From assembly GCA_903898475.1 (NCBI GenBank), contig CAIUFU010000167.1:1-8642 (forward strand): a DNA stretch of 8,642 nt, read 5' to 3'. The DNA is from an uncultured Alphaproteobacteria bacterium (GTDB lineage Bacteria > Pseudomonadota > Alphaproteobacteria > Rickettsiales > UBA1997). Positions within the stretch are counted from its first letter, which is position 1, and the number at the start of each line of letters is the position of its first letter. Below the pieces are notes generated by a model, which saw only the letters and a list, made by a program, of their open reading frames with translations, made no database searches and was not told the origin of the DNA. Position numbers and translations under genes: made by a program. This document shows, in pieces, positions 6,109 to 8,642 of this stretch.

Positions 6109-7725
6109 ATGAATTACCTCGAAATCGGATTGTCATTTTTAGAAGGCTTGGCGCTCATCGCCAGCCCCTGGATTTTGCCGATATTGCCATTGATGTTGGG
6201 CGCTTCAGTTGATGGTGGCAAGAAACGTCCCTTTGGAATTGTTACGGGTTTTGTGCTGGCCTTCACCGCTTTTGCCATGCTGTCGCGCCAGATTGTGGCA
6301 AGTCTTGGCATTGATCTTGATCTGATCAAATATGGCTCGCTAGCGCTGCTGGCCTTGCTTGGTCTGATACTTTTATCGACAAAATTATCCGAAATTTTCA
6401 GCCAAATGACGGCACGCTTTGCTAATCTTGGCAGCAATCTAACGGCCAATTCTCGCGACGGTTTTGGCAGCGGTGTTTTTATCGGAATGTTAATTGGACT
6501 AATCTGGACGCCATGCGCCGGACCAATTTTAGCAGCAGTTCTCGTGCAAATCATTCGCCAAGAATCAAATGCACAGGCGTTGTTTTTAGTCGCCGCATTC
6601 GCCATTGGCGCGGGAGTGCCGATGTTTATTATTTCACTAACCGGAAGGAGCCTGATGTCAAAAATGAAATTCTTAACTAGCCGCACTGAAGAATTACGTA
6701 AATGTTTTGGTGCGCTAATTTTAATCGCAGTTTGTTTCCTAGCTTGTGGCGGCAGTGCCTCAGCTTTTTTTAGCAAAAAAGAATCTGTCGCAATCACCAA
6801 TTCTTCGGGCTTACAAGACGCTTTGGAAAATCCTTATCCGGCCCCAGAAATCAACGGAATTCAAGCTTGGCTAAATTCAGAACCACTGACCCTTGCGTCC
6901 CTCAGAGGCAAAGTAGTGCTGATTGATTTTTGGACCTATTCTTGCATCAACTGCGTGCGCACCCTGCCCTACGTTACAAAATGGGATCAAGATTATCGCG
7001 ACAAAGGTTTGGTAATTATCGGCATTCACGCGCCAGAATTTGAATTCGAAAAAAACGCCCGCAACGTGCAAAACGCTTTGCAAGAACATGGCATAAAATA
7101 TCCAGTGGCGCTGGACAACAAACTCGACACTTGGACATCTTTTCGAAACCGCTACTGGCCTGCTCATTACCTAATCGATAAAAACGGTCAGATTGTTTAC
7201 ACCCATTTTGGCGAAGGCAATTACGCGCAAACTGAAAATAATATTCGCCAGTTGTTAGGGCTTAACGCCAAAACAGAAATGGCTGCAGAACCTGTCACAT
7301 TTACCCAAGGACAAACTCAAGAAACTTATCTGGGCAGCGCGGCCGCCGAGAATTTCTCTGGCCCAGAAATCCTCTCACGAAATGTCACAAGATTTAATCT
7401 TCCGAAATTTTTACCCTCCAATCATTGGGCGCTTGCAGGCAAGTGGCGCGTTGAATCGCAGCGTATTATTGCGCAAGAATCTGGAGCAAAACTGCAATTA
7501 AATTTCACGGCGAAAAAAGTTTTTTTGGTTCTGGGTACACAAGGTGAAAAACCGATAACAGCGCATCTAAAACTCAATGGTAAGCCACTTCCAAAATCGA
7601 AAATTCTAATTTCAAAACACGCACTTTACGAGTTGGTAAATCAAGATAGTGCCAAAAATGGCTTACTGGAAATCGCAAGCTCCCACGCGGGCTTAGAAGC
7701 CTACGCCTTTACTTTTGGCAATTAA
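6109..7725 (+). CDS. dipZ: DipZ-like CcdA-thioredoxin fusion protein
   Basis: This membrane protein is predicted to pass reducing power from the cytoplasm to a periplasmic thioredoxin-like domain. Residues 1-215 form a CcdA-like domain of about six helices. Residues 245-385 are a TlpA/redoxin-like domain with the active site SCINC (Cys279 and Cys282) after LIDFWTY. Residues 395-538 match the C-terminal beta-rich domain found in DipZ proteins. The membrane domain keeps WTPCAGP (Cys136), but the partner motif, usually SPC-LP, reads SPWILP, with Trp21 where the first redox Cys is expected. Other cysteines at 199, 209 and 213 lie near the end of the last helix. The start at 6109 has only a weak purine-rich upstream sequence. 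The gene sits behind the SigF-type promoter, and msrB follows after 18 bases, so its thioredoxin domain probably reduces the exported MsrB. A role in cytochrome c maturation is possible but less supported by context. Confidence 0.88.
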   Translation: MNYLEIGLSFLEGLALIASPWILPILPLMLGASVDGGKKRPFGIVTGFVLAFTAFAMLSRQIVASLGIDLDLIKYGSLALLALLGLILLSTKLSEIFSQMTARFANLGSNLTANSRDGFGSGVFIGMLIGLIWTPCAGPILAAVLVQIIRQESNAQALFLVAAFAIGAGVPMFIISLTGRSLMSKMKFLTSRTEELRKCFGALILIAVCFLACGGSASAFFSKKESVAITNSSGLQDALENPYPAPEINGIQAWLNSEPLTLASLRGKVVLIDFWTYSCINCVRTLPYVTKWDQDYRDKGLVIIGIHAPEFEFEKNARNVQNALQEHGIKYPVALDNKLDTWTSFRNRYWPAHYLIDKNGQIVYTHFGEGNYAQTENNIRQLLGLNAKTEMAAEPVTFTQGQTQETYLGSAAAENFSGPEILSRNVTRFNLPKFLPSNHWALAGKWRVESQRIIAQESGAKLQLNFTAKKVFLVLGTQGEKPITAHLKLNGKPLPKSKILISKHALYELVNQDSAKNGLLEIASSHAGLEAYAFTFGN

Positions 7726-7743
7726 TTAAATCACAAATTTTTT

Positions 7744-8241
7744 ATGAAAAAAATCATCTTCACTTTGCTCTTGAGCCTTTTTTCTCTCTCAGCCAACGCC
7801 GCAGAAAAATATCCAAAAAATCTCAATAATCTGAGCAAGATGCAAAAATACATCACCCAACAAAACGGCACCGAGCCAGCATTTTACAACGCTTATTGGA
7901 ATAATAAAAAAGACGGCATTTACGTTGATGTCACCTCCGGCCAACCGCTCTTTTCTTCAAAAGACAAATATGATTCTGGCACCGGCTGGCCTAGTTTTAC
8001 CCGCCCCATTCAAAGTGAAGCTGTTACTGAAAAATCTGATGTCGCCTTTGGCATGAAACGCACCGAAGTGCGCTCCAAAAGCGCCGATTCACACTTAGGT
8101 CATATTTTTGACGATGGCCCCGTCGAGCAAGGCGGCATGCGCTATTGCATCAACTCTGCGGCGCTCAAATTTATCCCCAAAGATTCTTTGCAGAAGGAAG
8201 GTTACGGAGAATTTCTGCAGCAATTCGTCACAGTAAAATAA
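7744..8241 (+). CDS. msrB: Exported peptide-methionine (R)-S-oxide reductase MsrB
   Basis: This enzyme reduces methionine-R-sulfoxide in proteins. An N-terminal signal peptide (Lys-rich start, hydrophobic 4-16, likely cleavage after SANA at residue 19) places it in the periplasm. The MsrB core spans about 30-150 with DSGTGWPSF (78-85), RSKSADSHLGHIFDDGP (110-126) and RYCINSAALKFIP (133-145); Cys135 is the catalytic cysteine. It is the only cysteine in the whole protein. The zinc-binding CxxC pairs of many MsrBs are absent. The resolving Cys found in PilB-type MsrB (DSGCGWPS) is Thr80 here, so regeneration should depend directly on an outside reductant. The gene follows the dipZ-like gene by 18 bases, suggesting one transcript and that the DipZ thioredoxin domain is the reductant. 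The arrangement recalls the fused thioredoxin-Msr protein PilB of Neisseria, here as separate proteins. Confidence 0.93.
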   Translation: MKKIIFTLLLSLFSLSANAAEKYPKNLNNLSKMQKYITQQNGTEPAFYNAYWNNKKDGIYVDVTSGQPLFSSKDKYDSGTGWPSFTRPIQSEAVTEKSDVAFGMKRTEVRSKSADSHLGHIFDDGPVEQGGMRYCINSAALKFIPKDSLQKEGYGEFLQQFVTVK

Positions 8242-8287
8242 AATTACCAACCTGCTAGTCGTTGCTAATAAGGCATGCGGGATGGTT

Positions 8288-8313
8288 TTAACATATTTCA
8301 AAAGAGGAGTGAA
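8288..8313 (+). promoter_or_regulatory. Possible degenerate SigF-type promoter for the Cys-repeat lipoprotein
   Basis: TTAACA (8288-8293), a 16-base spacer (8294-8309) and TGAA (8310-8313) share the TAAC and GAA cores and the exact spacing of the motif before dipZ, but differ at three positions. The spacer contains GAGGAG (8304-8309), which can pair with CTCCTC (8337-8342) in read-through RNA from msrB. Because it is a partial match in an AT-rich gap, this call is tentative. Confidence 0.35.
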
Positions 8314-8364
8314 ATCTGTTTCTTTAGAAAAAAATCCTCCTCAAAAAACTAAAATTTCAATCTC

Positions 8365-8571
8365 ATGTCTAAAAAATCTCAATTTATTAAATCAGTAAAA
8401 TTGGCAATCGCTGGTGTAACTCTAACTTCAGGCCTAGCCGCTTGTAGCATGTTCTCAGACAAGCATAATTGTGCTGCTAAAGAGAAAAATTCTTGTTCCG
8501 CAAAAATGGAAAAGAACAACTGTTCTGCAAAAGCTGATAAAGCTAACTGCGCTGCTAAAAAACCTCAGTAG
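8365..8571 (+). CDS. Small Cys-repeat lipoprotein, putative thiol or metal buffer
   Basis: No named family is recognised. The 68-residue protein begins with a Lys-rich segment and a hydrophobic stretch (11-24), ending in the lipobox LAAC with Cys27 as the lipidated residue. Ser at +2 favours the outer membrane. The mature part is a low-complexity Lys/Asn/Ala-rich tail with four spaced units of Cys-(Ala/Ser)-Ala-Lys at Cys36, 44, 53 and 62, at a period of eight or nine residues. No aromatic or other core residues suggest a fold. Such tails may bind soft metals or act as sacrificial thiols, much as small Cys-bearing exported peptides of SigF-type regulons have been proposed to do; that is inference. 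It lies 123 bases after msrB, lacks a Shine-Dalgarno sequence, may have its own promoter, and is followed by a terminator hairpin. Confidence 0.8.
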   Translation: MSKKSQFIKSVKLAIAGVTLTSGLAACSMFSDKHNCAAKEKNSCSAKMEKNNCSAKADKANCAAKKPQ

Positions 8572-8581
8572 GTGTTGTGGC

Positions 8582-8610
8582 CCCTTGGTTGTTTAGGCAG
8601 CCAAGGGTTT
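8582..8610 (+). terminator. Hairpin terminator after the lipoprotein gene
   Basis: CCCTTGGTTG (8582-8591) pairs with CAGCCAAGGG (8598-8607), a 10-bp stem with one G-U pair around a six-base loop, followed by TTT. It starts 11 bases after the lipoprotein stop codon. The short T-run makes it a weak-to-moderate Rho-independent terminator, but its position fits the end of the dipZ-msrB-lipoprotein block. Confidence 0.7.
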
Positions 8611-8642
8611 ATGAGAGAAATTAACTATTTAACTCACCACAC

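Noticed and set aside
6114..6800. Long open frame of about 228 codons antisense to the dipZ-like gene
   Set aside because: It mirrors the codon structure of the membrane-protein gene and matches no family I recognise; the plus-strand frame has clear domains.
8304..8342. GAGGAG/CTCCTC hairpin as a terminator for msrB
   Set aside because: The stem is only 6 bp with a 27-base loop and no T-run, so it is too weak to call as a terminator.
8309..8395. GTG-started frame directly after AAAGAGGAG
   Set aside because: The purine stretch abuts the GTG with no spacing, the frame is short, and it overlaps the well-supported lipoprotein start in another frame.

Overview
The window looks like a stretch of proteobacterial chromosome with moderately low GC. 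The main reason is an ECF sigma factor with an NrsF (DUF1109) membrane anti-sigma partner, a pairing I know from Proteobacteria. A DipZ-type thiol transporter, an exported MsrB and a small lipoprotein with an outer-membrane-type +2 residue fit a Gram-negative cell. I cannot name the genus. Most starts lack a clear Shine-Dalgarno sequence. No stretch longer than about 175 bases lacks a gene, and I see no tRNA, rRNA, CRISPR array or transposase.

Left part (1-3988): the end of a type I restriction-modification locus. hsdS (specificity) is followed one base later by hsdR (EcoAI/EcoEI-like translocase-nuclease). hsdM is not in the window and probably lies upstream. hsdS has an AT-rich first recognition domain joined to a G-rich conserved core, as expected from domain shuffling. 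Tail to tail with hsdR, on the minus strand, is a small two-helix membrane protein of unknown function. Its N-terminus resembles some putative abortive-infection membrane proteins.

Middle (3989-4859): a 174-base gap without a convincing gene, then a stand-alone DJ-1/PfpI-family protein. After it comes a 100-base convergent gap holding a perfect 11-bp hairpin with REP-like features.

Right part (4860-8610): the most interesting region, apparently one stress-response module. On the minus strand the ECF sigma gene and nrsF overlap by 4 bases. Divergently on the plus strand lie a dipZ-like gene (CcdA-like membrane domain, thioredoxin-like domain and C-terminal domain), an exported msrB 18 bases later, and after 123 bases a Cys-repeat lipoprotein gene ended by a hairpin terminator. 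An exact GTAACC-N16-CGAA sequence, the Caulobacter SigF promoter pattern as I remember it, lies in the divergent gap and overlaps the sigma start codon. A degenerate copy with the same spacing (TTAACA-N16-TGAA) precedes the lipoprotein gene. My reading is that an envelope signal (oxidant or thiol-reactive metal) releases the sigma factor from NrsF. The sigma factor then induces a periplasmic methionine sulfoxide repair pair (DipZ thioredoxin domain plus MsrB) and a possible thiol or metal buffer. Three proteins depart from the usual cysteine pattern: CcdA-domain Cys to Trp, NrsF with a CxxC but no distal Cys, and MsrB with a single Cys.
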